Below, one piece after another: positions 37,691 through 50,400 of a stretch of DNA of 64,000 nucleotides. The notes under the pieces are model-generated. The model was given only the letters and a program-made list of their open reading frames with translations, ran no database searches and was not told where the DNA came from. The DNA lies in NCBI RefSeq assembly GCF_003576645.1, contig NC_044930.1, forward strand, positions 12,225,512 through 12,289,511. The letters run 5' to 3'. A program made the translations under genes and the position numbers. Source of the DNA: Ipomoea triloba (lineage: Eukaryota > Streptophyta > Magnoliopsida > Solanales > Convolvulaceae). The number at the start of each line of letters is the position of its first letter. The stretch's first letter is position 1.

Positions 37691-38626
37691 CAAAAAGGAG
37701 ACGATACAGTCTCTTATGAGTTGGCCCTATAATATTTCTTGCATACTAATATTTTTGCTAGTATTGTTCCCCGTACAGTCAGGACCATTGGTCCTCCGGG
37801 CCATGCTAGGTCTAGCAGTCGCCCAACTCTCATTCTAGGTTTCATAGATGCTTGCATGTGAACCTTCTTTTTTTGAAAAGTTATCATTAACTACTAATGA
37901 CTCCATTATTAAAGTAAACAAATACATAGACACTATGAAATACACTCCTTGATCAAGTAACAAATTTTATACCACTTATGAAAATTATATGTTTGGTATT
38001 TCCTTATATCTTTTGGGGGCTATTACCATTTTTTTGTCAGAATTCTCTTAAAGATGATTTTTATTAATTTGATAGCATTTTTTTTTTTTTTTACAAAGTA
38101 TCCATCAGAATCATGCTTAGGATTTAGCATGTTTCTATATGATATTTTTGTAACTGATTTAGCATGATTTGTATCATCTTTTAATTGCCAAATGATTACC
38201 ACCAACATGACTTCTGCAAGCACACATGTGTAACTATTTAGCAAATCTATATTTTTTGGGATGCGAACATATATTATAACCATAATTTTTTTAAGGTAAT
38301 GATATTATCTAAAAAAAGTTTTGTGCTTTTTGGTGGCCTTAACACAATACAAAATATAGGTGGATATTTTTTTAATACTAATATTTTATAGGTTTAAGTT
38401 TTATATTCTTCCGAGAAATATCTTAAGGGCATGCAACTTTAATTTAGCAATTTTTTAAAGATGTTTTGACGACTATTCCTGTTAAACTGACGAATTGTGT
38501 TAGGCAACATTGGCATAAGAAGCAAATACCAAATACGGTCCAGCAATTTAACTGGCACACATAATATCCTGGATGAGCCTAGATAAGTGCGTTTTTTCCT
38601 CAAAGATAATATGTGCATACCTAGTA
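37691..38626. other. Intergenic DNA
   Basis: AT-rich DNA with T runs. No gene or element is recognised. Confidence 0.4.
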
Positions 38627-39095
38627 CTGTCAAAACAGGCCGGCCCACACCATCGCAGGCCTAATTTTTAGCAGGCTTTTGCGGGTTAGCCCGCGGGCTA
38701 GGGTTCATGCAACCCTAGCCCGTCCCACGCGGGTTGGCGGGCCCGCGAGCTTTTTAAAAAAATTATTTTTAACTTTTAAATATAAATAGATAAAAATAAA
38801 TAAATAAATTAATTAATATATGTATATAATTATATATAAAAAATTAGGGTACTGTGTCCGCATGCGAACACAGTGTACAAGTTTTTATATATATATAAAT
38901 CATTTTTTTTTATAAAAAGGGTTTGGCCCGCGGGCTAGCCCGCAGCCCACGTGGTCCAACCCATGTGGGCCGCGGGCCTTAGCGGGCCAAGCTCGTTAGG
39001 CCCGCATTTTCGCGGGTCACTTTTTTTGTAGCCCTAACCCGCCCCACCGCGAGGCGGGTACGGGCCGGCCCGCGGGCTTCGACCCACTTTGACAG
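38627..39095. mobile_element. GC-rich MITE with CTGTCAAA termini (hAT-like)
   Basis: The ends are inverted: CTGTCAAAACAGGCCGGCCC on the left, and on the right GGGCCGGCCCGCGGG...CTTTGACAG. Both arms are dense in GCGGGCCCGCGGGCTAGCCC-like palindromes around an AT-rich centre (38755-38920). The 469-bp element stands out from its AT-rich surroundings. The flanks CCTAGTA and CCTATGC may be a decayed 8-bp target duplication, which would suit hAT. No coding content. Confidence 0.65.
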
Positions 39096-41230
39096 GCCTA
39101 TGCATGCCATTATGTATTTTTTTTTACTATGGCAATTTGTTTAAGAAACTATGTAGCATCTGTTCAATTGTTGCTTAGATTTAAAGAAAGGCATACTTGA
39201 ATGATAACAATAATATTTTTTTATCAGTTCACTCCATGCAATTGTATGTTGAGTGCACTAATTGTTTCTCTAATTGCCATGAAACAATTATTTACAATAG
39301 ACATATTTTTATAAGAGCTTTGTTATGAAATTATGGAGGAAGTATATCTATTTTGGGGACCTCCAGAATTGAGAAACCACCATGCTTATCTACTACATAT
39401 CACTAACGCCCGGTACATGGTTCAAACACCATGATGCATTTCCCTTATCTGCATTCAACCCTTTTTAGTATGCAACCCTTCTACTTATAACCCATCATGA
39501 GAAATCAACAGTAATGCTGGTTGCATCATAATATCTTTTTCTCGGCATTAGAGGAGATTTGAAGTTTTTAATTAATTGAATGCCGAGAAAATTTCATGAG
39601 ATGAAAAAGTTTCAAACCCATGTACTAGTCTTATAGAATCAGAAGTTCATACATCGAACAAATAATCTGCTAGAAATATCAAGGAGTGACTAAGTCCATT
39701 GAAATTATTTCATATATATTAAGAGTTGAAATCCCCAACTAGGACTAAATATCTCTACCGTTTTTCTTTATGTCGGAAGCATAGAAAATTTATTGATTTA
39801 AGAATTTACAAAAACTAGATCTAGTGTAGAAATTTGGTCACTCTTGAAATATAAAAATTTTATCCTGAAGATATTCGTCTAGAAGGCAAAAACCCTAGTA
39901 AAATTGTAGGTGCACCAAATAACTAAAATACTAGGGAAGCAGAACAACCAAATTCAAATACTCTTGGAAAATTTCCATGTGTATAAAAGATATATACAAA
40001 GTTGTTACAGTTTTTGACAACATATTTTGCCTCTATTGCTCATAAATACTTCAAATCTAGATCTAGAAATTAAAATAGTAGTATAACGCACGAAGCGTGC
40101 TGACTATTTTGATAGAAAAGAGTAATTAAGGCATACAAATCAGAACTCGCTAAAGAAATATATACACCAAAACGTGTCATGAAAATACAAGAAATGTAAT
40201 AAAAGGCGAGTTAAGGGTTTTCGCAAAGATCCAATATTGGTCATAGCATTATATTCCGCTATTCGATAAAACTAGCAGTAAATAAATTAGATATGTAGCT
40301 AATAGACATAGTTATCACATATTTATATAGGTAACTAGCTAGTTACTTATATTTAAAGTCCCTGATGGATTTTCTCAAAATGTGATAACCGAAAATCACA
40401 AAATAAGAAGTGTAAAAGTTAGTAAGTTACTAACTATGATCTTTCTTATGGTCAATAAATTGACTAAAAGTATTTTTTCCTCAAGAAGAAAGTATATATG
40501 AAAGTATATTATCATAATTCATATTAGAAACATGCCTAGAAATGGTATATGTGATTGGGAAACTCAAATACCGTTTCGTATAAGGAAACCTATGAGTCCC
40601 TCTTGAAAATGTCCTAAATATATTCTTCAGTATATTAATTGTCGTCCAAATATCTCGAAGTAGATAAAAGACTATCTAGATAATGAGGATATTTTTTGGG
40701 ACTAGAAGTCCATTATTTCATCGCTAAGTGGAGCACTATCATAGAATCAGAAATTCCATGATAGCATCAGGATTGACATTGTCCTTGCAATGAAATTACT
40801 AGCAACACCTAGTGCTCCTCCTACAATTGAACATTGGAATAATATTCAAAATATTCTCCAAGTACCTTTGATTTATAATTGTTTTCAGGCAATAAAGCAA
40901 TGTGCAGTGTGTTTTTCTTAGACCACTTGGGTATTAGCTTTTTGTTTTGACCCTCGTGATGCCAAATCCCAACTGGTCATGTTTTGCTTTACCTCCACTA
41001 ACCTATATGAGGATAATAGAGTTTGTCTTATACAAATTTTAAGTGGATATATTTAAACGGATAGTGGACAAGTTATATAAATATTCAACCCACATATGAT
41101 CCAAAAGAGTCACAAGATTATTTTATAAAATTCTAATGACAATTCTGAAGATTATACTATATCCCGTCTCTACACTCTTGAAACAATGACTTTACTTTAA
41201 ACTATGTAGAACTTGAAGATTGTTATCTAC
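39096..41230. other. AT-rich DNA, probably decayed retroelement in part
   Basis: No open frame of note and no sharp repeat. Because it leads into a Copia-like 3' end at about 41231, the right part may be eroded Copia pol, but I could not read convincing motifs. Confidence 0.3.
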
Positions 41231-41650
41231 AGGGGGAGACGAAAAGTACATTCGCTCGAATCAATCTTGTATATTGGGTCTTAAAAGGACTAACAGTTGT
41301 ATTTTTGCAACATATACATACCATGTACTCTTTTCCTCACTAAATATTTTAATCCTGAAGATTATGCCTTGAAGGCTTATTGTTGTACTCTTTTTCTTAT
41401 AACTAAGTTTTTCCCACAGAGTTTTCTTAAGTTAAGGTTTTTAATGAGGTAATCAATACAATATATGGTTTTACAAATATCATGTACTTTTTCTTCAACT
41501 AGGTTTTTCCCATGTGATTTTCCTAATGAAGTTTTTAATGAGGCATGAACAATGTATTCAAATATACTATCCATATACCTTATACTCTTTTCTAGTATAG
41601 GTTTTTCCCAGAGAGTTTTCGTAGCAAGTTTTTAATGAGGTAAGGTCGTG
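41231..41650 (+). mobile_element. Copia-like polypurine tract and LTR remnant with three tandem units
   Basis: AGGGGGAGACGAAAAG at 41231 looks like a polypurine tract at the end of a Copia element. After it the motif pair TTTTTCCCA...TTTTTAATGAGG occurs three times (about 41408-41450, 41503-41543, 41602-41640), each preceded by a TACTCTTTTTC-like stretch. Such repeats are common in LTRs of some plant Copia families. It is truncated on the right by a Stowaway MITE. Lineage is not assigned. Confidence 0.5.
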
Positions 41651-41682
41651 GTAAAATAATGTCTAACGAAGAGTTATAAATA

Positions 41683-41941
41683 CTCCCTCCGTCCCAATTT
41701 ATGTGTCTAGTTTGGTTAATGAGGCTTGGCTGAACTGATTTTATTTCAATTTTTCATAACATTAAATTTAGTATTAATATACAAAATTTATATATTTAGA
41801 AACTACACTAAAAGTACTATTAAACACAAAAAAAAATCAAATTTAAAATAAGTAAAAAAGAATAAAGAAAATAAACAAAGAAAAAAGAATTTGTTTGACC
41901 AATGAATAGTAAATAAGACAGATAAAATAAGACAGATTGAG
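41683..41941. mobile_element. Stowaway-type MITE, copy 2
   Basis: It begins CTCCCTCCGTCCCAATTTAT and ends with a degenerate AAGACAGATTGAG, flanked by TA on both sides (41681-41682 and 41942-41943). The 259-bp body is similar along its length to the reverse complement of 30364-30621, including TACAAAATTTATATATTTAG. Confidence 0.9.
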
Positions 41942-42032
41942 TAATATATTTATTGTGACAATTATTAGTAATTTGTAACAGTTATAACGGATGTAATCAT
42001 TACCATTATAAATGTTCTTTTATATTTTGTCT

Positions 42033-42063
42033 TGTGTGTGTGTGCGTGCGCGCGCGCGCGCGC

Positions 42064-42119
<56 letters not shown>
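42033..42119. repeat. Compound alternating purine-pyrimidine tract (GT)(GC)(GT)(AT)
   Basis: About 87 bp of strict purine-pyrimidine alternation: a GT block, a GC block of about nine units, another short GT block, then about 25 AT units. GC/GT alternation favours left-handed Z-DNA and the AT part can extrude a cruciform. Confidence 0.9.
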
Positions 42120-42122
<3 letters not shown>

Positions 42123-42369
42123 TGTTGTAAAAATCCCCGCCTAGGCGCTCCTAGACCGAGGCGAATTGCTCCCTAGGCGTCCGCCTAGGTGGCCGACCGC
42201 CTAGGAGGCCGCCTAGCGCCTAACTCGGCCGACTGGACTGAATTTAGTTGAGTTAACTCGCCCAACTCGGCAGAGTTAGCCGAGTTAACTCGAGCGACTC
42301 GGCTTTGTTAATTTTATTATTATATTTATATATATTTAAATTTATTTATTTATATAAGTAAGAGAAGTA

Positions 42370-42405
<36 letters not shown>

Positions 42406-42500
42406 TGGTTGCAGTAGGCGCTAGGCGCTACTCAGGCGGTAGACTAGCGTCTAGCGCCTAAGCGGTCTAGGCGGTACCTAGGCAGTTCTAGGTGGCGACC
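42120..42500. mobile_element. GC-rich GCCTAGGCG repeats, probable hAT-like MITE fragments, with AT microsatellites
   Basis: Two GC-rich blocks (42120-42240 and 42410-42500) rich in GCCTAGGCG, GGCGCTAGGCGC and CCTAGGTGG are joined by AT-rich DNA and an AT microsatellite (42372-42403). The first begins CACTGTTGTAAAAATCCCC, wording known from non-autonomous hAT elements. The second begins CATGGTTGCAGTAGGCG. They appear related but in a scrambled arrangement. Another AT microsatellite follows at 42541-42595. Confidence 0.5.
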
Positions 42501-42539
42501 TATAAAAACAAAAAATTAATTCATGTGTGTGGGTGTATG

Positions 42540-42599
<60 letters not shown>

Positions 42600-42689
42600 C
42601 ATTATAGATTTGGAGAAGAGATGAAGAAGATTACTGACCATATTTCCCATTACTTTGTACTTTACTTTTTCTCTCTACAAGTTTCACTT

Positions 42690-43620
42690 GATCAACCATG
42701 TTTAAGCTATTGGGCTAATTACAACATGAATAAAAATAATCTATCTAGAAATAATAATGGTTTTGTTCAGGCTAATTCAATGAATGCTTTTAATCAAAGG
42801 CTTGTGTGTGACCCATTTTATAATTCTTATAATCCGGATTGGGAAAATCATTCTAATTTTTCTTGGAATAATAATCAAAATAACTTTCAACCAATTGTTC
42901 TTCCCTAACCTAAAAAAGAATCTTTGAAACATACCCTGCAAAATTATATACAGATTTGTAATCGGCAGCAGGAAGTATATCGCCAACGAACAGAGCCATT
43001 GCTTGCTAGATATGAGCAACGGTTCCAGCAAAATGAAGCTTCCCTGAGAAAATTGGAGGTACAAGTGGGGCAAATTGCTGAAGCTTTACAAGTGCATACG
43101 TCAGGTAAGTTACCAAGTCAGCCAGAAGAAGCAAAGTTAATAAAAATCATTAATAATGGTAAGGTTGTTGATGAAAGTTTTGAAAGCACCAAACCTGTGC
43201 AAAATGACGATTTTGAGGAAGAGGAACCCTATGTACTTCCCAAACCTTATGTGTCCCCGATTCTATTTCCAAATAGGCTCAAAATTTGTGTGTCTAAAAT
43301 GGTAAGTGCAGTGCTATAAAAAGAATTGCCCCATAAATTAGAAGATCCTGCTAATTTCAATATTTCATTAAAATAGGAGACATTAAAAAAAGAAAGGGCA
43401 ATGCTTGATTTGGGGGCAAGTGTCAATTTGATGCCTTATTCTATTTATTTGAAGTTGGGTTTGGGTGAACTAAAACCCACTGTAATGCCCCTAGAACTTG
43501 TTGATCGTTCAATTAGACATCCCAAGGGCATTGTAGAAAATGTTTTAGTTCAAGTGGATAAATTGATTATTCCTGCTGATTTTGTGGTTTTAGACATGAA
43601 TAAATGACCAATTACTTTCT
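42690..43620 (+). pseudogene. Athila-type Gypsy gag/protease fragment
   Basis: In one main frame with several stops the sequence reads NPDWENHSNFSWNNNQNN, then a coiled-coil-like QRFQQNEASLRKLEVQVGQI, then MLDLGASVNLMPYSIYLKLG and NVLVQVDKLIIPADFVVLDM. These are the Athila gag C-terminus and the retroviral-type protease (family D-L/S-G-A-S). Stops occur at about 42906, 43317 and 43376, so the copy is dead. No LTR is assigned to it. Confidence 0.8.
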
Positions 43621-46050
43621 CTGGAGCGGTTGTTGTGTCTACTAATGGTGGGTTCATAGCAGCCAAAAGAGGTCCACTTCGTTGCACTGATGACCCGCAT
43701 ATGATTCACATATGCTGATTCAATAGTTGGTTATTTTCGGTTCCTTCTTGCATTCAATAATTCTTCCATTAATGCATGCTTAGTTTTCATTCAAAAAAAC
43801 AAAAGACTACTACACAATAAAATTCGTTATTTGGTGAAATTACTCCCAAACAATGGCATTAAGAAAGGTCAAGAGCCGACCAATCACCCCTCTGTATGAA
43901 GCTGGCTGACCGTGCTTCCTCAAACACTCTACCTAAGGAGGGGATCCAACTGCTCGATTGAAGTGGGCGTGTAGGTGTCTTGGGTTACGAACCAGGTGAC
44001 CACGCCACCCAGCTTATCATATTAATGGTGTTAAGTCGGCTTTTGCAAGCCTTAGAAATTGAAAAGGAGTGGGATTAAGTCGTATCGTCATCTCCAGCCA
44101 GGTATAAAGTACTTACAGGTGGTCGAGTAAAAGTTTTTGCTAATTTTCCCAAGGCAAGATATGGGTAATTAGTTGCTTAGAGCTGTGGTCTGACGACCCA
44201 AATAAAACAAGTGGTTCGGTTGTGGCAAGTCGGCCTAGGAGAACCTTTAAGTGGTCGGTTCCTTTCCATTGAGAGACTAGACTGACTTGGGGCTTAGGCT
44301 GGCCGACCGCCATGTTCCGTTAACCAAAATGCAGGAAAGAAACGAAAAGCTTGCGAAAATTAAAGTTGCATTCAAACCACATACGGTGGGGGGGGGGGCA
44401 GTTCATTACAAGGAAAAAAAGAGAGGGGGAAGGGAGCCCTAACTACTAGCCAACAGATTCGCAACAATCATCTCTTCAGTTGGTCCTGAGGAAATAACAG
44501 TCGGGTTAGTAGTCGAGTGTTGTCGCCTCTCCAAACTGGTAGTCTGGTCTTCGTCTTCATCGTCCAAGTTGACCAGTGTATCTCTAGGCGCCAAAACTAG
44601 CACTTCTTTCCTATCCTGTGGTTGCCTAAGTAAGGCCATCAGCCCCCTAGTCAAGCGCGAGTGTAGCTAGGGGACAAGCATCACAGTCTTCTAGAGTGGC
44701 GGGCAGGTTGTACCTAGTCGAGCTTAAGTCTTCGTAACAGGCAACAAGGGCATCGCAAATCTCCTTCTAAATATCCTGCATGCTCGCCTAATAATCCTCC
44801 TGGAAAATGCCTGCCAAGTGCTACTACCCCTTAGCAGTGTCTAGTAAACCCTTGGTGACATCCACTGCGCGCGTCTGGGCATATGCCATCGCGTCCCTCT
44901 AAATGGCTTCCGACCGTTGATAGGAGGACAAAACAAATTGTCGGGCAGTGGTCAGCTTTGTTACCAGTTGCTCGAAGCAATTTTGCTCAACTTCCAGAGC
45001 CGAGGCCATCTCCCCGAGCTTCAAGTTTAGTTCATCCACGTGCTTGGAGTGATCAGCGCGGGTAACATGGAGAACCTCCAACTCAGACAGAATGACCATC
45101 TGTCGGTGGCAAAGAGCAAGTTAGCACACCAAGGCCTAAGGAAAGAGTGGTAAGTCAAGATTTTTTTTAAAAAAAAAAAAGTAGGTAGGCAGTTAGAAGA
45201 TAAGGCAGTTAGGGAGCATACCTTATACGTGCGATAGGCAGTGCCCTCTATCAGGAAGATAACATTGTTTAACCACTCCGTCACTAGGAATTCCCCCTTG
45301 TGAATGACCTTGGTGGGGTTGGCTTTAAGCCTGACCACACAGCTCTTGACGGTCGGGGGTTCTAGAGAGGTATTGCCGGGTCGCAGTGTGGTCAGCTAAC
45401 TCCTTCCGCCTATTTTCTGCGGTGGCCAAGGCTACAGTGGTCGATGACCCACCGATGGCCAGCGGGGCGAAACTACGGCCTACGGGTAGTTGAGGGGATG
45501 TCGAAGTCGAATGAGGCAACTCCTTTTCCCTTATCAGCAGGAGTCAGGCAGGCCCTAGCTTGCGCTCGGTGAAAGGCCAAGCGGTCAAACATGTCCTTGG
45601 TAGGCTGGTCAAGGTCGGCGGTTAGGTCGACATTATTTGCAATCGAGACTCGGGGATGATGTGCGATAAACTCGTCTCGGTCGCCTTCCTCGGACTCTCT
45701 CCCTTCTGACTCCTCGGAGGATGGCTCGGTATTGTTGTTCCCTGCAAGACAAATAGAACCCCAGTTAGAGTAAGAAGGCTATCAATCAGTCAGGAAGATG
45801 GGCATGAACAAGACTGTCGTGGCCACCCCAGCCGACAAAATATTAGCATCGAGCAGAGATAGGGTCGCCCTCAAGGATGGTTTGGACTTCGGGGAGCGGA
45901 GATCAAATTTGTTAATTCTTCTCTTTTCTTTCCAAAAGCATGTAAATGTTGCATAAATACCCCTTTAGGGGCATGCTATAAGGGTTTCAACATTTGATTC
46001 TCTAGCAATAATACTATCAGTTTTGACATCTTAACCTCTCTTTAAATTGT
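43621..46050 (-). pseudogene. Decayed retroelement-like sequence, minus strand, identity uncertain
   Basis: GC-richer than its surroundings. Minus-strand readings with interruptions include a Ser/Thr/Pro-rich segment (45519-45325), a segment reading GEFLVTEWLNNVIFLIEGTA (about 45290), a coiled-coil-like segment (ADHSKHVDELNLKLGEMASA, about 45050) and an acidic tail (LVNLDDEDEDQTTSLERR, about 44570). The order resembles plant Gypsy-associated proteins with a putative transposon domain followed by a coiled coil, but this is a loose impression. A G homopolymer lies at 44390-44398. No function is proposed. Confidence 0.3.
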
Positions 46051-46059
46051 TTTACAGTT

Positions 46060-46252
46060 CTGTTGGCCCACCGTCCGACTACCTTGTAACTGTAAAACAA
46101 ACAACCACCACCACGCCACGACACCACTACCATCACCACCACACAACGTCCGACTACCTTGAAACTATAAAACCAACAACCACCACCACGCCACGACACC
46201 ACTGCCATCACCACCACACAACCACCATCACCATCGCCATCACCATCACCAC

Positions 46253-46299
<47 letters not shown>
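46060..46299. repeat. Duplicated ACC/ATC-rich repeat followed by (TTA)n
   Basis: A unit of about 74 bp starting GTCCGACTACCTTG (46073) is repeated with few changes at about 46148, each containing CCACCACCACGCCACGACAC. It is followed by a CACCAT-rich tract and then about 15 TTA units (46253-46299). Confidence 0.85.
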
Positions 46300-46302
<3 letters not shown>

Positions 46303-47102
46303 ACTAATAATATGTTCATTTTCTAAAAAATAAATCAAAAAAGAAAAATATAAAATTTAACTTTCAACCCAATAGAATAAGGTAGTTTTTTAACATTCAA
46401 CCAAACACAGGTAAATATAATATTTTTTGAAAAATAAAGATTTTTTAAAAATCATTTTGCAGAAAAACATTTTTAAGATTTTCAAATTAGTTTTAGGTAA
46501 GCAGAGCTTATATATCAAAAAAGCCTCAATCGCTATTAATTGGATGACATATTTAAGTATTTTCCCTTTATTTAGAGAAATTTTCCACTTTTGATCCCAC
46601 GACTATTGGACCATTTCCACTTTTGGTCCCTGTCTATTAAAATTTTCACATTTAGTCCTACGACTTTTAAATTCTTACCACATTTGGTCCTTCCGATCAA
46701 AATTCCGGTCACCGGTGTTTATTTTTCCAGCGAGTAAATTAACTTAAGGGCAAAATAGTCATTTTATTATTTTTAATAAAAAGAAAAAAAACTCCCCAAA
46801 ATCCTTTCTTCTCCCAACCCACATTCCCCCACCTGCGCAAACCTGTTACCTTTCCCCATCCCCCACTATTCTTCTAATGGAAAAAAATTCACACAAAAAA
46901 CAACAATGCTATTTAAATATGATTTGCAGGCAATATTCCTATGAATCAACAAAAATATCACTAGTAATTCACAGTATATTTCCATTGCGAATCCTTGAAC
47001 TCCAGGTTCGTTCAATATTCTCATTGCGAAACCTTGAACCCTAGGATTTTTAAAAACTCCAGGTTCGTTCAATTTTTGCTTCTATCAAGAAATCCAAGTT
47101 TG

Positions 47103-47413
47103 TGTAATGATTCTGGACCAGCTTAATGAACAATCAGAAGCAAGGGAATGAACTAAAATCAGAAACCAGTTGCGCGCAGAGAGCCAAAACGCTGCGTTTG
47201 ACAGCAGGTCGTTGGGCCGTTAGAAGAGTTCAAGCGACGTCGTTTTTGTCTTAGCAGTTAGTTGCTTTCCAATTTATAAATGTAATTGAAAACGTGTTGG
47301 AGGATAGTTTTTGAATAACAATTTCCAGATTCTTCTTGTTCCTTCTCCCTCTCTTTCCTCTCTACCTTCTCAACTCTTCTCTTCTCTTTCTACAACACTC
47401 CTAGTTCGTTACA
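47103..47413 (+). repeat. 5' LTR of the Reina-like Gypsy
   Basis: TGTAATGATTCTGG to CTAGTTCGTTACA, 311 bp, identical by eye to the 3' LTR. A TATA-like AATTTATAAATG occurs near 47271, and a pyrimidine-rich stretch (47330-47400) lies towards the 3' end. Confidence 0.95.
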
Positions 47414-47415
47414 AT

Positions 47416-47428
47416 TGGTATCAGAGCC
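47416..47428 (+). promoter_or_regulatory. Primer-binding site, initiator tRNA-Met type
   Basis: TGGTATCAGAGCC begins two bases after the 5' LTR and matches the usual plant site complementary to the initiator tRNA-Met 3' end. Confidence 0.92.
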
Positions 47429-47433
47429 CTCTA

Positions 47434-50400
47434 ATGGAGGCGAGAGTGAGTAAGCTTGAAGCTATGGTGGTCGACCTCAACAGACAGATGGAGGTGCAGT
47501 CAACAACGACGCGCGAGTTGATGGAAAAGCTCGTTGCTCAGATGGATAGCAAAATGTCCAGCTGGAAAGATGATATAGTGGAAACAATCCGGCTGAATCG
47601 ACTGCCGCTGCCGATCATAGATGCTATTCCAGGAGGATCGTCAGTGAATGGTGCGGGTTTTGTGCCTCTACCTAAACCAAACTTGGATCCAATTCATCCT
47701 GGAAGAAGACAGGGAAAGGCTCCTGCTGAATTTGATGATGATGGAGCTGTTGCTCTAGAGTCCGGTAGTGAGGTGGAGCCGGAGAGGATCAATAGAGGTT
47801 GGGCGCCAAGGAGAGAGCAGCAACCTAGACAGCACACTGATCATTCCCTGCTAAGGTACAAGTGTGATTTTCCTCTCTTCGATTATGAACAGCCTAGACT
47901 CTGGATTAATAGATGCGAAAAATTTTTCCAAATGTCTCATATTCCTAAAATCGAAGTGATGCATGTGTTATATGTGAATTTGACGGGGAAGGTCGGGCTG
48001 TGGTTTGAGGGATACCTAACCGGATTAGAAGAGCCATTTGAGTGGGCACATTTTGCTGGGGCTGTGTGTAGGCGATTTGGAGGGGATAATGGATCAGTGA
48101 TGGAGGACTTTACTGGTTTTAAGCAGTTTGGGGGAGTGTTGGAGTTTACTGACAGATTTGAGGAGTTTAGGAGCTTGTTGCTCCAAAACCATCCCACTCT
48201 CACTAGGGATTATTTCCTGGAAGCTTACATAGCCCGACTTAAACACAACCTCAGATGTTTTGTGAGGACAGCCCAGCCTAAGACCTTAGCAGATGCCATA
48301 TGGTACGCTAAACAGTTTGAGAAAGGACTCAGAACCAATGATCAGTATAAAACCACTTCCCACTTTACCACAAAATCAAATCAGCCTACATATACACCTA
48401 AATCCTACAATCCTAAGCCTACTGAAATAAAACCTGTACATTCACAAGGATCAGCAGCATCTAATAGCTTTCATAGCACTGCTAAGGGGCCTGAGGTGGC
48501 AAAATTTAAATCTCAGTTGAGAGAGCAGAACAGGTGCTTTAAGTGCTTTGAACAAAGGCAACCTGGACATAGGTGCAGAGGTCCCACTTTTAATATCATT
48601 GAGGATAGTGAATTCTGTGATGCTTCTGAAGAATTGAGTAGTGAGGAGCAGACACAGGAAGTGATCAGATCAGATGAGCAAGCTGAAGTTTCCTTGTGTG
48701 CTATGATGGGAGGAGAGGGCCTGAATACCATTAAGCTGTTGGGAGTCATCGGCAAGCAGCAGATGGTGATCTTGGTGGACAGTGGAAGCACTCATAGCTT
48801 CTTGGACCCTAAAATACTCACTCAATTGAGAATTGAGCCAGAAAGGGCTTACCCTCTCACTGTTACTGTGGCTAATGGGGAACATATAACCTGTGATTCC
48901 ATCTGTAAGAAAATGAAGTGGCAGGTGCAAGGGGAACTGTTTGAAAAGGACTTCAGGTTATTGAGGTTAGGGGGCTGTGATATGGTCCTTGGTATGGATT
49001 GGATAGATCAGTTTGCACCTATTCAGCTTCATACTAGGCCTCCCGGCCTCTCATTTCACAAGGAAGGGAAAAAGATATTACTGAAAGGATTAACCAAGAA
49101 GCCTAAGATTCTACAAGCAGCTTCTAAGAAAGATACTAAGAGGTGGCAAAAGAATGGGGTCCAAGGGTTCTTGGTGCACTGTGAAGGGCTGGTCAAAAAG
49201 GACAGTGAGCACAAGTGTTGTCTAATCACTGTGCAATCAGATTTCAAGGAACTTACAGAGCTAATCCATGAATTCCAAGAATTGTTTGAGGAGCCCAAAA
49301 CCTTACCCCCACAAAGGGCTTACGATCATTCAATTCCTCTTATACCTGGAGCACAACCTGTGAATAAAAGGCCCTATAGATATTCCTTTGATCAAAAGAA
49401 TGCTATAGAGGAAATGGTTGAAGAGATGCTAAAGACAGGAGTAATTACAGAGAGTGTGTCCCCATTTGCCTCTCCTGTTTTGCTAGTTCCAAAGAAAGAT
49501 GGCACATGGAGATTTTGCATTGATTATAGGGCATTGAATGATATCACAGTAAAGAACAAATTCCCTATTCCTCTAGTGGAGGACCTTTTCTCTGAGTTGG
49601 CAGGATCTAAGCACTTTACCAAACTAGACTTGAGGGCAGGGTATCACCAGGTCAGAATGAAGGTAGGGGAGGAGTATAAGACTGCATTCAGGACTCACTT
49701 AGGCCTATATGAATTCAGGGTTATGCCTTTTGGCCTTACAAATGCCCCAGCCACATTTCAGGCACTAATGAATCATGTGTTTAAACCACTGTTGAGGAGA
49801 TTTGTTTTGGTCTTTTTTGATGACATTCTGGTTTACAATCCTGACCTTCAGACACACTGGAATCACCTCAGGAAGGTTTTGCAACTTATGAGAGAGCATA
49901 ACTTGTTAGCTAAACTCAGCAAGTGTTCTTTTGCAAAAGAAGAGGTGGAGTATTTAGGCCACATCATTTCTGGTTCTGGACTGCACACTGATCCCTCTAA
50001 GCTGCAAGCTGTAGCTGAGTGGCCTAAACCTACAACAATCAAAGGTTTGAGAGGATTCCTAGGGCTAACTGGTTACTATAGAAGGTTTATTAAAGCCTAT
50101 GGGATCATTAGTAAGCCCTTGACCAATATGTTGAAGAAGAATTCATTTCAGTGGGGATCAGAAGCTGAGAGTGCCTTTGAAGCACTCAAACAGGCTATGT
50201 GTTCAGCTCCAGTCTTGTCTCTTCCTGATTTCAGTAAAACCTTTACTGTTGAAGCTGATGCATGTCATAAGGGCATGGGTGCTGTTTTAACTCAAGAAGG
50301 GAAGCCAATAGCTTACTTTAGTAAAGCTTTTGGTGATAAACACTTGGGGCTCTCTATATATGAGAAAGAGTACCTCTCTATTATCAATGCTGTGGAAAAA

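Noticed and set aside
44439..45519. Minus-strand open readings considered as a host coiled-coil gene
   Set aside because: The frames are short and broken, lack a consistent exon structure, and sit in a TE-rich block, so they are recorded only as decayed element-like sequence.
46047..46307. A Thr/His-rich reading of 86 codons
   Set aside because: It is produced by ACC/ATC and TTA simple repeats.
47311..47433. N-terminal extension of the Reina-like gag-pol through the 5' LTR
   Set aside because: It lies in the LTR and across the PBS. Translation from the ATG at 47434 after the PBS is the usual arrangement.
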